Shown: in pieces, positions 49,887-61,007 of the stretch
Layout of the letters: the number at the start of each line of letters is the position of its first letter
How positions within the stretch are numbered: position 1 is the stretch's first letter
Source: Parietichytrium sp. I65-24A
Taxonomy: Eukaryota > Sar > Bigyra > Thraustochytrida > Thraustochytriidae
Assembly (NCBI GenBank): GCA_012862575.1
Contig: BLSF01000081.1
Coordinates: 89,933 to 153,932 of the forward strand
Direction: 5' to 3'
DNA: 64,000 nucleotides
Notes under the pieces: model-generated
What the model was told of the DNA's origin: nothing
Databases searched by the model: none
Seen by the model: the letters and a program-made list of their open reading frames with translations, nothing else
Translations under genes and position numbers: made by a program

Positions 49887-52800
49887 ATGCCGCGCAGAGC
49901 AGCGAGCAGTGCCAACGGGAGCGCAGCCAAGCGCCCCAAGACGATGGTTCCAGTGACTGGCGGCGAGTCCAAGCTTTCTCCTCTGGATGAGGTGGCCACG
50001 CTCGAGTTTGCCAACGGCCTCAAGTTGCAGGGCTCCTCCTTTGGAGCCAACACCTCCGTAGCCGGAGAGGTGGTGTTCAACACCGCCATGGTTGGGTATC
50101 CAGAGGCACTGACTGACCCGTCCTACGCCGGCCAGATCCTCGTTCTCACCTTTCCGCTTGTGGGCAACTACGGAGTTCCAAGCGACGAAGTGGACGAGCA
50201 TGGTCTTCCAAAGTATCTCGAAAGCGACAAGATCCAGATCTCCGGTCTTATTGTGAGCGAGTACTGCAAGGACCACAGCCACTGGCAGGCCGTGACATCC
50301 CTCGGCGAGTGGCTCAAAAAGTTCAACGTCCCGGCTCTTTATGGAGTGGACACTCGCCTTGTCACCAAGATGCTTCGCGAGGAGGGCACCTGCCTTGGCA
50401 AGATCGAGTTTGACGGACAGAAGGTCGACTTTGTGGACCCCAACAAGGAGAACCTTGTCGCCAAGGTCTCCACCAAGGAGGTTCGTGTCTTCAACAAGGG
50501 CTGCACCCCGCGCATCGTGGCCTATGACTGCGGCATGAAACTCAACATCATGCGCGAATTCATCAAGCGTGGAGTGGAGCTTACCGTGGTGCCATTCGAC
50601 TACGACATCACCCAGCTCGAAGGCCAATACGGAGGCCTCTTCATCTCCAACGGCCCTGGTGACCCAATTCACGCAGAGGCTACCATCACCCAGCTCAAGA
50701 CCGTCATGCAGGCCAATAATGAGGCCGTTGCTGCAGGCAAGCGCCCGGTCCCAATTTTTGGTATTTGTCTCGGAAACCAGTTGCTTGCCCTTGCTGCTGG
50801 AGCGAAAACTTTCAAGATGCAGTACGGAAACCGTGGTTGCAACCAGCCGTGCATCGACTTGCGCACCACCAAGTGCTACATCACCTCCCAGAACCACGGG
50901 TACGCTGTTGACGACAAGGCTCTCCCTGTTGGGTGGAAGACCTTCTTCATGAACGCCAACGACAACACGAACGAGGGCATCATCCACGAGGAGATGCCTT
51001 ACTTTAGCGTCCAGTTTCACCCAGAGGCGAAGAACGGTCCGATGGATACCACTTTTCTCTTTGACATGTTTTTGCAAGTTGTGAGGGATGGACAGCCTCG
51101 CCACACCCTTGTCCCCTCGGTGATGTACCAGCAGCCGGCAGTCCGCAAGTGCGTCCTCGTGGGATCTGGTGGCCTCTCCATCGGACAGGCAGGAGAGTTC
51201 GACTACTCTGGTAGCCAGGCCATCAAGGCTTTGAAGGAAGAGGGAATCGAAGTGATCTTGATCAACCCCAACATTGCTACTGTTCAAACCTCCAAGAACT
51301 TTGCTGACAAGGTATACTTCTTGCCAGTCACTCCAGACATGGTCCTCAGTGTCATCAAGAAGGAGCGCCCCGACTCCATTCTTGTCTCCATGGGTGGTCA
51401 GACCGCTCTGAACGTCGGAGTGGAGCTCTACAAGCGGGGAGACCTCGAGCGCCATAATGTGCGCGTGCTGGGAACCCCAATTCCAGTCATCATGGCGACC
51501 GAGGACCGTCAAGAGTTTGCTGACAAGCTCGCAGAGATCAACGAGAGCATGGCGCAGAGTTTCACCGCCACCAGCATGGATGACGCAAAGGCAGCCGCAG
51601 AAAAGATTGGGTTTCCGGTTCTCGTCCGTGCCGCGTTTGCCCTGGGAGGCCTCGGTTCTGGCTTTGCAACCAGTATGGACGAGTTCATCCCTCTCGCAAA
51701 GAAAGCGTTCTCTGCCTCGTCACAGATCATCATCGATGAGGACTTGCGCGGCTGGAAGGAGGTCGAGTACGAGGTTGTGCGCGACGCGAAGGACAACTGT
51801 GTGACAGTCTGTAACATGGAGAACTTTGACCCTCTCGGAATCCACACTGGTGATTCGATTGTCATCGCTCCTTCGCAGACTCTGTCCAATGATGAGTACA
51901 TGATGCTTCGTGAAACTGCAATCAAGGTCGTGCGCCATCTTGGAGTGGTGGGAGAGTGTAATATCCAATATGCGTTGCACCCCACTTCCATGCGCTACTG
52001 CATTATTGAGGTAAATGCCCGTTTGTCCCGCTCCTCCGCTCTCGCTTCGAAGGCAACCGGATACCCGCTGGCCTATGTCGCCGCAAAGCTGGCTCTTGGA
52101 AAGGACCTTGTCATGGTGAGAAACTCGGTCACCCAAACTACCACCGCTTGCTTTGAGCCTTCTTTGGACTACGTTGTCGCCAAGGTTCCTAGGTGGGATC
52201 TGAAGAAGTTCAACCGTGTTTCAGACTCTCTCGGATCTTCTATGAAGTCCGTCGGTGAAGTGATGGCCATCGGAAGAAAGTTCGAGGAGGTTATTCAGAA
52301 GGCTGTTCGCATGGTGGACCCGTCCCTCGCAGGGTTCGACTCCTCTGCCCTGGACAAGAAAGACAACAAGACTTCTGCAGACGCAGATCTGGACACTCTT
52401 TTGCGTAACCCTACTTCGCTTCGACTCTTTGCTGTGGCTCGCGCGTTCGAGTCTGGCTACTCCGTTGACAGGGTTCACTCTCTCACTCGCATTGACCCAT
52501 GGTTCTTGCACAAACTCAAGAACATCACTGACATGTCTAATGAGCTCGAGAATGTTGGCTCCCTTGGAGGCATCGACAAAAAGATGATGACCACCCTCAA
52601 GTGCCATGGATTTTCAGATCTTCAAATTGCCAAACTCGTAAGCACCGAGGAGCTCAATGTTCGCCGCCGCCGTACTTTGGAGCTTGGAGTGAGGCCAGTT
52701 GTGAAGCAGATTGACACTCTTGCTGCTGAGTTTCCTGCCCACACCAACTACCTCTATGTTACCTATAACGGCACTGCTCATGACCTCGAGTTTCAGGATC

Positions 52801-54584
52801 GCGGAGTCATCGTGCTTGGTAACGGAGCTTACTCGATTGGTTCCTCCGTAGAGTTTGATTGGTGTGCTATGTCCTGCGTTCGTACCTTGCGCAAAAATCA
52901 CATCCCTGCCATCGTCATCAATTACAACCCGGAGACCGTGAGTACCGACTATGACGAGTCCGACAGATTGTACTTTGAGGAGCTCAGCTTTGAGCGAGTG
53001 CTGGACATTTACGAGCAGGAGTCGTCCATGGGAATTGTTGTGTCCGTCGGAGGGCAAATCCCAAACAAGCTCGCGCTTCCTCTAGCTGGTCAGGGAGTAA
53101 ACCTTCTCGGCACAAACGCTGGCGCCATCGACACGGCTGAAGACCGCAACAAATTTTCTGCCCTGTTGGACCGCCTTGGCGTTGACCAGCCTGCATGGCT
53201 GCAGGCTTCTTCGTTTGACGCTGCTTATGAGTTCGCAAAGGAGGTGGAGTACCCAGTTCTTGTCCGCCCAAGTTACGTCCTGAGTGGTGCTGCAATGCGT
53301 GTGGCTACAAACCAAGAACAGCTCAAGGAGTTTCTCGAGACTGCGGCAGATGTGTCAGAGTCCCACCCTGTTGTGGTGTCCAAGTTTCTGCTCAATGCCA
53401 AGGAGCTGGAATTCGATGCAGTTGCAAAGGATGGTGACATTCTCAACTATGCCATCTCTGAGCATGTCGAGAATGCGGGCGTACACAGTGGAGATGCAAC
53501 CTTGGTTCTTCCTGCGCAACGCATTTTTGCTGAGACTTCTCGCCGCGTTCTCCGTATTGCCGGAAACATCAGCAAGGCTCTTGGTATCACTGGGCCATTC
53601 AACATCCAGTTTATTTGCCGCAACAACGAGGTGAAGGTGATCGAGCTCAACTTGCGCGCAAGCCGCTCGTTCCCATTTGTGAGCAAGACGTTCGACACCA
53701 ACTTTATTGAGCTCGCGACCCGCGCTATGGTTGGACTGCCTGTTCAACGTGCTCACATTCGCCTCCTCGATTTGGATTATGTGTGCGTCAAGAGCCCAAT
53801 GTTCTCATTCACCCGTCTGACTGGCGCAGACCCAACTCTGGGAGTTGAGATGGCGAGTACCGGAGAGGTGGCGTGCTTCGGAGTTGATGTTCACGAGGCC
53901 TTCTTGCTCTCTGCAATGTCCTCCGGCTTGAAGCTCCCACCAAAGGACAAGGGTATCTTGTTTGCCGTGGGGCCAAACGCCGTCAAGGAGGATCTCGCTC
54001 CTTACGCGCTGACTCTGAACAGGTTGGGCTACACTCTCTATGGAACTCAGGGTACCGCGGAGCATTTCAGGACCAAGGGTGTTGTCATCGAGGCGCTGCA
54101 CAAGCCTTCTTCAAAGCAGCAGCCAAACGTCATCGATGCTCTCGGAGACGGCAAGATTGGTTTTGTCTTCAACATTCCGGACTCTATGAACCGCGTGGAC
54201 GAGAGTGACGGTTACAAGATTCGCCGAACTGCCGTAGACTATGGCATTTCGCTTTTGACCAATGACAAGTCTACCATCGCCCTCATCCAGGCCCTGGACT
54301 CGGTGAAGGAGATCCCATGCTTGTCTGTTCAGGACTTTTACGCCATCGGTGAGGCAACAAATTCCTACAGCAAGCCAACTACCCGGTTGTTCAGGTCCAC
54401 TGGTGCAAATACCATGCGCCCTACTACTCCTCATCACAACAGCAACATTACCTTTGACTTTGCCGACAACAGCCATGTGCAGAAGGTTTCTCTCGAGACG
54501 GAGCTTTTGCGCAAGCGCGCTCGCACCGGAAGCATTTCCAGTAGAGCCCTTGATTCTGCCCCAGAGATGATGCAGATCCAATAG
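49887..54584 (+). CDS. Glutamine-hydrolysing carbamoyl-phosphate synthase II, GATase-CPSase fusion
   Basis: 1565 aa from the ATG in AAAAAATG context at 49887. Residues about 30-400 are a CarA-type glutaminase with Cys294 ('GICLGNQ'), His378 and Glu380 ('QFHPEA'). Residues about 420-1340 are the CarB synthetase with two ATP-grasp halves ('GSGGLSIGQAGEFDYSG' and, about 550 residues on, 'VLGNGAYSIGSSVEFDW'). Residues about 1355-1490 form the MGS-type allosteric domain. A Ser/Arg-rich tail of about 75 residues ends the protein and holds a basophilic kinase-like site 'KRARTGSIS'. It makes carbamoyl phosphate from glutamine, bicarbonate and 2 ATP for UMP synthesis. No dihydroorotase or aspartate transcarbamoylase domain is fused, unlike animal CAD, so those enzymes must be elsewhere. 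Codon use is strongly C-ending, as expected for high expression. Intronless. Confidence 0.97.
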   Translation: MPRRAASSANGSAAKRPKTMVPVTGGESKLSPLDEVATLEFANGLKLQGSSFGANTSVAGEVVFNTAMVGYPEALTDPSYAGQILVLTFPLVGNYGVPSDEVDEHGLPKYLESDKIQISGLIVSEYCKDHSHWQAVTSLGEWLKKFNVPALYGVDTRLVTKMLREEGTCLGKIEFDGQKVDFVDPNKENLVAKVSTKEVRVFNKGCTPRIVAYDCGMKLNIMREFIKRGVELTVVPFDYDITQLEGQYGGLFISNGPGDPIHAEATITQLKTVMQANNEAVAAGKRPVPIFGICLGNQLLALAAGAKTFKMQYGNRGCNQPCIDLRTTKCYITSQNHGYAVDDKALPVGWKTFFMNANDNTNEGIIHEEMPYFSVQFHPEAKNGPMDTTFLFDMFLQVVRDGQPRHTLVPSVMYQQPAVRKCVLVGSGGLSIGQAGEFDYSGSQAIKALKEEGIEVILINPNIATVQTSKNFADKVYFLPVTPDMVLSVIKKERPDSILVSMGGQTALNVGVELYKRGDLERHNVRVLGTPIPVIMATEDRQEFADKLAEINESMAQSFTATSMDDAKAAAEKIGFPVLVRAAFALGGLGSGFATSMDEFIPLAKKAFSASSQIIIDEDLRGWKEVEYEVVRDAKDNCVTVCNMENFDPLGIHTGDSIVIAPSQTLSNDEYMMLRETAIKVVRHLGVVGECNIQYALHPTSMRYCIIEVNARLSRSSALASKATGYPLAYVAAKLALGKDLVMVRNSVTQTTTACFEPSLDYVVAKVPRWDLKKFNRVSDSLGSSMKSVGEVMAIGRKFEEVIQKAVRMVDPSLAGFDSSALDKKDNKTSADADLDTLLRNPTSLRLFAVARAFESGYSVDRVHSLTRIDPWFLHKLKNITDMSNELENVGSLGGIDKKMMTTLKCHGFSDLQIAKLVSTEELNVRRRRTLELGVRPVVKQIDTLAAEFPAHTNYLYVTYNGTAHDLEFQDRGVIVLGNGAYSIGSSVEFDWCAMSCVRTLRKNHIPAIVINYNPETVSTDYDESDRLYFEELSFERVLDIYEQESSMGIVVSVGGQIPNKLALPLAGQGVNLLGTNAGAIDTAEDRNKFSALLDRLGVDQPAWLQASSFDAAYEFAKEVEYPVLVRPSYVLSGAAMRVATNQEQLKEFLETAADVSESHPVVVSKFLLNAKELEFDAVAKDGDILNYAISEHVENAGVHSGDATLVLPAQRIFAETSRRVLRIAGNISKALGITGPFNIQFICRNNEVKVIELNLRASRSFPFVSKTFDTNFIELATRAMVGLPVQRAHIRLLDLDYVCVKSPMFSFTRLTGADPTLGVEMASTGEVACFGVDVHEAFLLSAMSSGLKLPPKDKGILFAVGPNAVKEDLAPYALTLNRLGYTLYGTQGTAEHFRTKGVVIEALHKPSSKQQPNVIDALGDGKIGFVFNIPDSMNRVDESDGYKIRRTAVDYGISLLTNDKSTIALIQALDSVKEIPCLSVQDFYAIGEATNSYSKPTTRLFRSTGANTMRPTTPHHNSNITFDFADNSHVQKVSLETELLRKRARTGSISSRALDSAPEMMQIQ

Positions 54585-56746
54585 GCGGGCACAGCCCAAT
54601 TAATTTTTCTTACCTAATTCACAACGTTTTTGCCTCGAAACGACGACGCTTTATCTCATGTTTTATATACGCGTATGTATGTATTTATTTCACCTTTTTG
54701 TAAACGTATTTATTTTCGTCTTTCGTGTTTGATTTATTTCATTTTGTTTTTCAATTCGGTTCGGGCTTTTACTCTTCTTCGATTCGCTTTCAAGTTGGAA
54801 TTCCGGTTGTTGGCGTCAAAGCAAATCCTCGAAATCCCTCACGTTATGGTTCCCCACTCGCTATTTTCAATCTCCCCTGTCAACCTCCAAAACTTGACGA
54901 GAAATTACCCTTTTCCTCCTTTTCCCCAACTTGACTAACTTTGTGGTTTCGTATCAGAAATACGAAATTATATCTCAATGAATATTTTCGACTACCGCTG
55001 AAAGCTCTTAAGCCCCCGTAGTGTAGATTTTGGAGCATGCGCCACACTTCCGACAAGTTCTCTTTACACTATGAAATTACAGAAAAGTAATTGAAAAAAG
55101 GGCTTGTTGAACAGAATGAAGTGTGGCGTTTGAAAAAACGCGTGCGCATGGAGCTCGAGTGTTCGTCATGGATAGAAAGAAAGCAATCTAATCATGTATC
55201 CTTCTACTTTCAATTTCAAGTTCTGAAGTCTCCCTTTGGGAAAAAAAGGGGCCAACGTTTGACACCGATTGCACATAGTTTCACGTGCTGGGGAATGCTG
55301 GGGAAAGGGAAGCAAGTCGTTGCTCAGCAGTACTCAGCACTAGTCTCACAGTCAGTACGTCGCTTCGAAAACCTCGTTGTTTTTGTTTTCGTTGTTGCTG
55401 CTGATGATGTTTTTGTTTGTGTTGTCGTGCGAGTGGGCAGGCTGGAGAAGCTGCGCGACTCGACTGCACAAACTGGAGTCGAAATGAACGTCGGCGCCAA
55501 ATGAAGAAAAGAAGCAGATACTACTACTCACGCTCATACAGCGTTGATGGAGGGCGAGACTCAGAGCACGCAACGTGTCAACACCACCATCAATGGAAAA
55601 GTGTGAGTCATTCACGGTGCGTGGACCAGTACTGACTATGAGTACTCGTTACGGACTTGCACGAGAGGAAGGCTTTGCGGCAGACTTGCGCAAATGTCCC
55701 TCCTTCTTTCTCGGCGACGTGACGAGTTTGGTTGATTGATTGATTGATGATTGATTGATTGCCACACGCATCTTGGAGTCGAACGTTCGCAAGTCATATA
55801 CATCTATCAAACACAAATTCGTGATCACTGCGGGCATCTTGACCCAAACTTGGCTTTTTCACAGAACGGCACAGAACAAGTCGGGAAAGGAGATGATCTA
55901 GTGCTTGCCTGCGCGACGAAACAGCAGTCTCTCTTTTTCCACAAGCCCATCTCAAACGAAGCGAGTGCTCGTTCTCTTTCCTCGGCGCGCATGTACTTTT
56001 GGCATTCTTCGAGGGTGCAGCCATCTGTTCTTCCTCGTTGCCATCTGTTCATAGCTCGACAAGGCTTCTCGCGCACGTTTTCAACCCTAATGGTCGTAAA
56101 CTTTCACACCGGAACATTGGGCAAATGAACCTTTTTTCACGAAAGCACTTTACCGCATGACGCAATTCAATATGGTGATCAGCTCTAACTATGGAGCCAA
56201 TTCGTCAGCACGCTTACCTCGCACGCATGTGCACGCTCGGGTTGGTTGCAGTACTCGTTACTCGCAGTCAGTTAGTAATACCTGCGCTTGCCAACATTGC
56301 GGCGCCAAGTCAGAGAAATTGAAGCACTGACAGCGCTGACTATGGAGTTGAAAGAGACCCATGCTTTGTTCGTTTATAGAAATAATAAGTGAAATAGCCT
56401 GCAAAATTTGCCATTGTCCGAGTCATGTAGAAATGCGAAAAGTCAGAGAGCAATAACTCAGCGTTCTGTCGAGTCGAGCTAACCTGAAGCTAACAAACTC
56501 TTGGCGCGCGTGAAGCACTCTTTCTACGAGGAAATGGGGTCGCGCCAAAGTTGCTTCGTGTCGGAAATCAGGACCAGAGTCACCAACTCGTAGTCAGAGC
56601 TCAAAGGCCAGTCTACTGTCCGAGATGCTGTGGGCCTTCGCTACGTGCGCCAACCTGCCTCACACTGCCCCCAGCTTTGGGGCACGAGTGTGGTTTTCCA
56701 CATTCCACGTGAGGGAATCGTGTTGGGTAGGTATTAGCTAGCAAAG
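54585..56746. other. 2.2-kb intergenic region
   Basis: T-rich 3' flank of CPSase (about 54600-54800), a GATT repeat at about 55733-55761, and several near matches to GTACTCAGTAC (about 55327, 55630, 56250). No supported gene. Confidence 0.5.
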
Positions 56747-57634
56747 ATGGGGGAGCGAAAAAAGAGCAAGCGCAAGCAATATCAAGCAACACTGAGCCTA
56801 TTGGCCGTGAAAGGATATGCAGGAGAGACGCTTCCAAAACCTCAACATCCCAAAAGAAGATCACAACAGATCTGCAAGAGCAAATCCACATCGAAGACGC
56901 CGGAGACGAGAGCTCGGAGTGGGTTGCCTTCGGAAGCGAAAATGGGCGTCAACGTAGCGGAGCAGAACATGGACACCAAAGGTGCAAGACGGATGTCACT
57001 CAAGCGCCTTTCAGATCGCATGGATGGTTTCATGCAGAGGCTTCACACCAAAAAACGCCCGAGTGTGCGCAGAATCCCTTCGGATATCAGCGACATCAAC
57101 AGCACACGCGGAGCTGCTCTTAGTGAGTCTAATGCGCTGAACGAAGAGGGCCTTCGGATTATCGACAACATTGCACAAGAACTTGAGCTCAAAATTCAGA
57201 TGGAGACGCGGATGAACGGCGAGGACGCGTTCTCCAGAGGGCACGTCCCTCCGGTCAGCATTTACGACTATTTCTGTCGCATGGCTAGGTACATTAACGT
57301 CTGGCGAGGACATGCAGGGGGCAGCGAGTCCGCAGGCATTCGAACTGCAGTGATGGCCATCATGTACATGCAGCGCTTGGAGCGCATTCGCCCAAACTAC
57401 GTGGTCAATCAATACAACATTCACCGCCTCTCGATGGCTGCTTTTCTCGTAGCCACGAAGTTCACGGAAGATCAGCCGATTTCAAACGAGTTTTGGTCGA
57501 AGGTGGGAGGCGTTCAGATGCAAGAGGTCAACCAGCTTGAGCGAGAGTTCTGCTCCTTGCTCAAATTCGAGCTCTTCATCGACGAGAACGACTACATGAG
57601 ATATCTTGACCAGTTCGACCTCCCTGAATTTTGA
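56747..57634 (+). CDS. P/U-type (PHO80-like) cyclin
   Basis: 295 aa. The start is the ATG at 56747; a Met at codon 66 ('MGVNVAEQ') is an alternative. Residues 1-140 are basic and Ser-rich. The cyclin box at about 160-285 has the Pho80/CYCU pattern: 'PPVSIYDYFCRMARYINV', 'TAVMAIMYMQRLERIRP', 'NQYNIHRLSMAAFLVATKF', 'SNEFWSKVGGVQMQEVNQLE', 'REFCSLLKFELFI'. Such cyclins pair with Pho85/CDK5-type kinases in phosphate, nutrient or polarity control. The ending 'YLDQFDLPEF' is just after the box. Intronless. Confidence 0.92.
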   Translation: MGERKKSKRKQYQATLSLLAVKGYAGETLPKPQHPKRRSQQICKSKSTSKTPETRARSGLPSEAKMGVNVAEQNMDTKGARRMSLKRLSDRMDGFMQRLHTKKRPSVRRIPSDISDINSTRGAALSESNALNEEGLRIIDNIAQELELKIQMETRMNGEDAFSRGHVPPVSIYDYFCRMARYINVWRGHAGGSESAGIRTAVMAIMYMQRLERIRPNYVVNQYNIHRLSMAAFLVATKFTEDQPISNEFWSKVGGVQMQEVNQLEREFCSLLKFELFIDENDYMRYLDQFDLPEF

Positions 57635-57741
57635 AGCCCAAAGTTTTGGCATAGCCCTGCAATGTAAAAGCCCTCCTGCTCTGTGAAAATAAGTGATCAT
57701 TTGAAAAAACAGAACCGTATTTTAGCATTATTTATTGACTT

Positions 57742-60700
57742 TCATTCCTCGATATCTTTGCTTTTACTAGCGTCTTGCGCCGCGTACTTGAAAGATTGTA
57801 CACCACCAAGACCGTGAAGGATCATTTGTCGAGTATACATGTCCTCAGTCTTCCAGTGACCTTGTAAAATTAGCTCATATTCTTCCTTGCTCCACTCATC
57901 ACACTTTTTTGAACCTATCAAGTCGACGATTTTCTGTTGTTCTTCTTCAGAGTTGAGCTCGGAAAACAATCGTTCGTCGTCGACATGGTAAAGGCCTTTG
58001 AGAGCTATCCCGTCGAAAAGAACTGCAAGTTTGCGAGTTAGAGAGACTCTGTGGGTTGGAGGCGATGCTCGGGCGGAGAGAGCCACAGACGGCGTATGAT
58101 GCTTCTTAATTCTACCTCTACCTTCGGCGGAATAAGCTGTTTCGACGCCCACCTGGGCGCATTTCGAGACACCAACCAGTGCCCTAAGAAAGTCTTCCCA
58201 AGAGTCGATCTTGCCGTCCTCAAGTCTTGTACGCAGCTCATTTCCCTTCAGCACCTTTTGGAGATTATCGTTTTGCTCTCTCACCTCTCTTTCCACTTCC
58301 GTACGTTGGGAAATTTCCAACACCAGTTTGCCAACTCGAGCAAACTTGCAAGTAGCATCAAGTTTCCTTACTGCGGCGTACAAAGACGTTGTATTCTTTG
58401 CCGTATCTTCCAACTTACCTTTATCTAACAAAAACGGAGTCAAGATGAGGTCCACAGCGGGTTTGAAGTCTTCTTTTAGCTTGACAGCCTCTTGCAAAGC
58501 AAAACAGAACACCTCTAGCTTCCTGATAATCCTGCGAGAATTGCCATCGTCTGTGTGCATGGAATGAATGACTCGCTGGGAGAAAGCAAGTGCTCGCGCA
58601 GCCGTACACTTTGAGCTGTCGTAACGACGAAGATCTTCCATATACTCCTTAAAGTCCAATGCACCATCGACAATGAAGTAATACGGGACGCACAGCCACC
58701 GATCCATGAGAATTTGTGCGATCGTACGAATTCGGCCTGCGCCGAAACGCTCACCACGAAGGACCACCTCCACAGTACTTTTATATACCGTTTCCTCACA
58801 CGCATCATCAAGGTCGATTAGCTCGCGCCGCAAGCAATCGCCTAGCTTTTTAGCCGGGTTGTCGTCGCTCGGACAATTTTTCTCATCAAACGATTCGCGA
58901 AACACAAGGAGCAGGAATTTTCCAGGGCTCTGTGCATTTTTCAGATGCACAAACCGCGCGAGTTNGGGCTCTGTGCATTTTTCAGATGCACAAACCGCGC
59001 GAGTTCAGCTAAGTGCAGCTTTGGCTCCTTCTTCTGATCGTCTGGGACGATAAGGCAGATTGGGAATAACGCAGGAGGCACAGTGGAGCCCTTCTCATCC
59101 GCATCCATCATAAATTTTCGAGCTGCCTCAACTACACACTCGGTGTGGGATTTAATCTTGTCAGAGTAGGTCTTCAGAGCGCGAACGACAACACGTTTTT
59201 CTTCTCCATCTCTTTTCAGGGACACTTCGATGCGGTAAGGGCCTTCGGGGCGAGCATCATCCCAGTCGAACGGCGCAGAGTTGCTCTTCCCCAAGGCCTT
59301 CTCCACAACTACGACCCGCGAGAGCTCTCTCTTCTCTATGTCCACATCCTTTTGCTTTACAAACGGATCCCCTTTGTGAATGGAGCCGTCCTTAAGTGCG
59401 GAGCGTAGGTCGGGAAAAGGCTCAGATGGCAGATTAAGCACCAATACTTTCTCTAGTGGTTTCAATGGCCTCTTTGGGTCGGTGACCTCTCGCCACTTGT
59501 CGTCTTTCGCATGTACGTTTGTCTGCAAGCCAACTGCAGCTTCCAAAGATTTCTCGAACTCCTCGAGACTACTGAGGCTTTCCAGTTGCCCTGCACGCTT
59601 CATTTTGTCTTTGAGTATCGCGCGGATGGTCGAGATCTTGAACATGATGTCTTTGCAGTGCTCTTGCGCCTCGTGGTGGGCTTTTCGGAGTCTTGCGTCT
59701 TGGGCGAGGAAGTTGAGAATGTTCATAAACTCACTTGCGTTGTATTCGGAGAAGCTGCGTATTTTCTTGTCAAAAGGCAGTGCCCTCATGCCAGCTATTA
59801 GCCATTGAAATGAGCATGGCGGAGTCTCTAATGATCCTTTCGCCTGGTCATCTGCGGTCTTCTTAGACGATTTTTGGTCCGAAAGTCCGCGAATGTCTTT
59901 CACACCTTCCAAACCGTCCGCACTTCCCCAATCGTAATCGACGTGAAAGTTTCGTACCATCAGGTTTTGAGTTTTTATGAGGTTGGTGACCTTCGTATTC
60001 GACCAATCTTTGAGATGTGTTTTGTGCTCGCTTAGCACAGCGCCAAGACTCGGGAGAATGTCGCGGTCATCCAGCCATCCAAACTCTTGAAGATTTGTGT
60101 AAAAGCAATCGGTTGGTTCGCCGCAAGAGTCCAAGTCAGTGCTGAGGATGACATCCGCTTCTTTCAACGCGAGAGTGCTTTGCAAAAGTGTTTTCAAGGA
60201 CTTGCTACGGTTGTTAAATCCTGGGAGGTCCAAAATCTGGAGCTTGGACTCCTTCAGACTTGGTGCAGGCCATTCAATAACATAATAGCACACTCGATCC
60301 ATGTTCTTGTCCTTTCGCCGTTCTATGCGCATCTCGTCGAGGTCTTTCGGATACCCATCCCACACTTCTTTCTCCTCAAGGCCTGACGTTTGAATCTCGT
60401 TCGAAAACTCTCTCAGGTCGAATGCCTCGCTCTGAGAGTCGATAGCAGGCAACTGTTCTGCTTGCTTGGGCTTAAACTTCATAGCGAGTAGTCGCGCCCG
60501 TTTTTTATATCTGAATAGTACCGGAGTCGTTGTCACCCCGCCTTGCTCATGGGCACTCGTTCCACTGGAATTGATCAAGTTATCCACGTTGCAGAGCGCA
60601 TTGGTCAAGAAACTTTTGCCGGTCCCCTGCTCGCCGAACAATGCAACGCAAATAGTCTTTTTTTGAATTTTTTCCGAAGAATACGCACCCTCCTTCACTT

Positions 60701-61007
60701 CGAGGATCTCCTTCACCACATTCGCGCACGCAGATCGACCAGAGCTGTTGAGACTGGTGAATTCCTCTGACAAAAGGTATTTCTTCACCTCACCTATCAG
60801 ATTCCTGAATTTCTCCAGCTCTTTGTTCTGCTCCTCCGTCGCATTTTTCGAGAAATTCGTATTCACAGCATTTGGCGCAGTCTCCTGGGCATCACATGCC
60901 GCGTTGATTGAGCTGGAAGAAGAGACAGAATCGCTCTCGACCTTCTGCTTCTTTGTAACAAGCGACTTCTCGACTCCCTTGGAAGAACCGCTTCGTTTCC
61001 CACGCAT
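57742..61007 (-). CDS. Dynamin-like GTPase, split by an assembly artefact
   Basis: As given, the frame breaks at the N (58965), giving an N-terminal part (61007 to about 58941) and a C-terminal part (58950-57742). The N is flanked by two identical 40-bp copies; taking one copy and dropping the N removes 41 bp and restores one frame of exactly 1075 codons (1074 aa). Residues 1-60 are Ser/Lys-rich with 'KKQK'. P-loop 'GEQGTGKSFL' at about 125-134, G2 Thr in 'GVTTTPV', G3 'DLPGFNN' at about 258. No clear NKxD was seen. Long helical segments follow. This layout fits dynamin-superfamily large GTPases near the nuclear SLIP-GC type; the sub-family is uncertain. The C-terminal motif 'MYTRQMILHGLGGVQSFKY' recurs in a relic at about 62.9-63.07 kb. 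Confidence 0.8.
58925..59005. repeat. 40-bp perfect duplication flanking an N (false join)
   Basis: 58925-58964 and 58966-59005 are identical, starting GGGCTCTGTGCATTTTTCAG and ending GCGCGAGTT, with N at 58965 between. This is the mark of two contigs with overlapping ends joined without merging. Confidence 0.97.

Noticed and set aside
49740-51512. 590-codon minus-strand frame opposite CPSase II
   Set aside because: Antisense shadow caused by strongly biased codon use of the highly conserved plus-strand gene.
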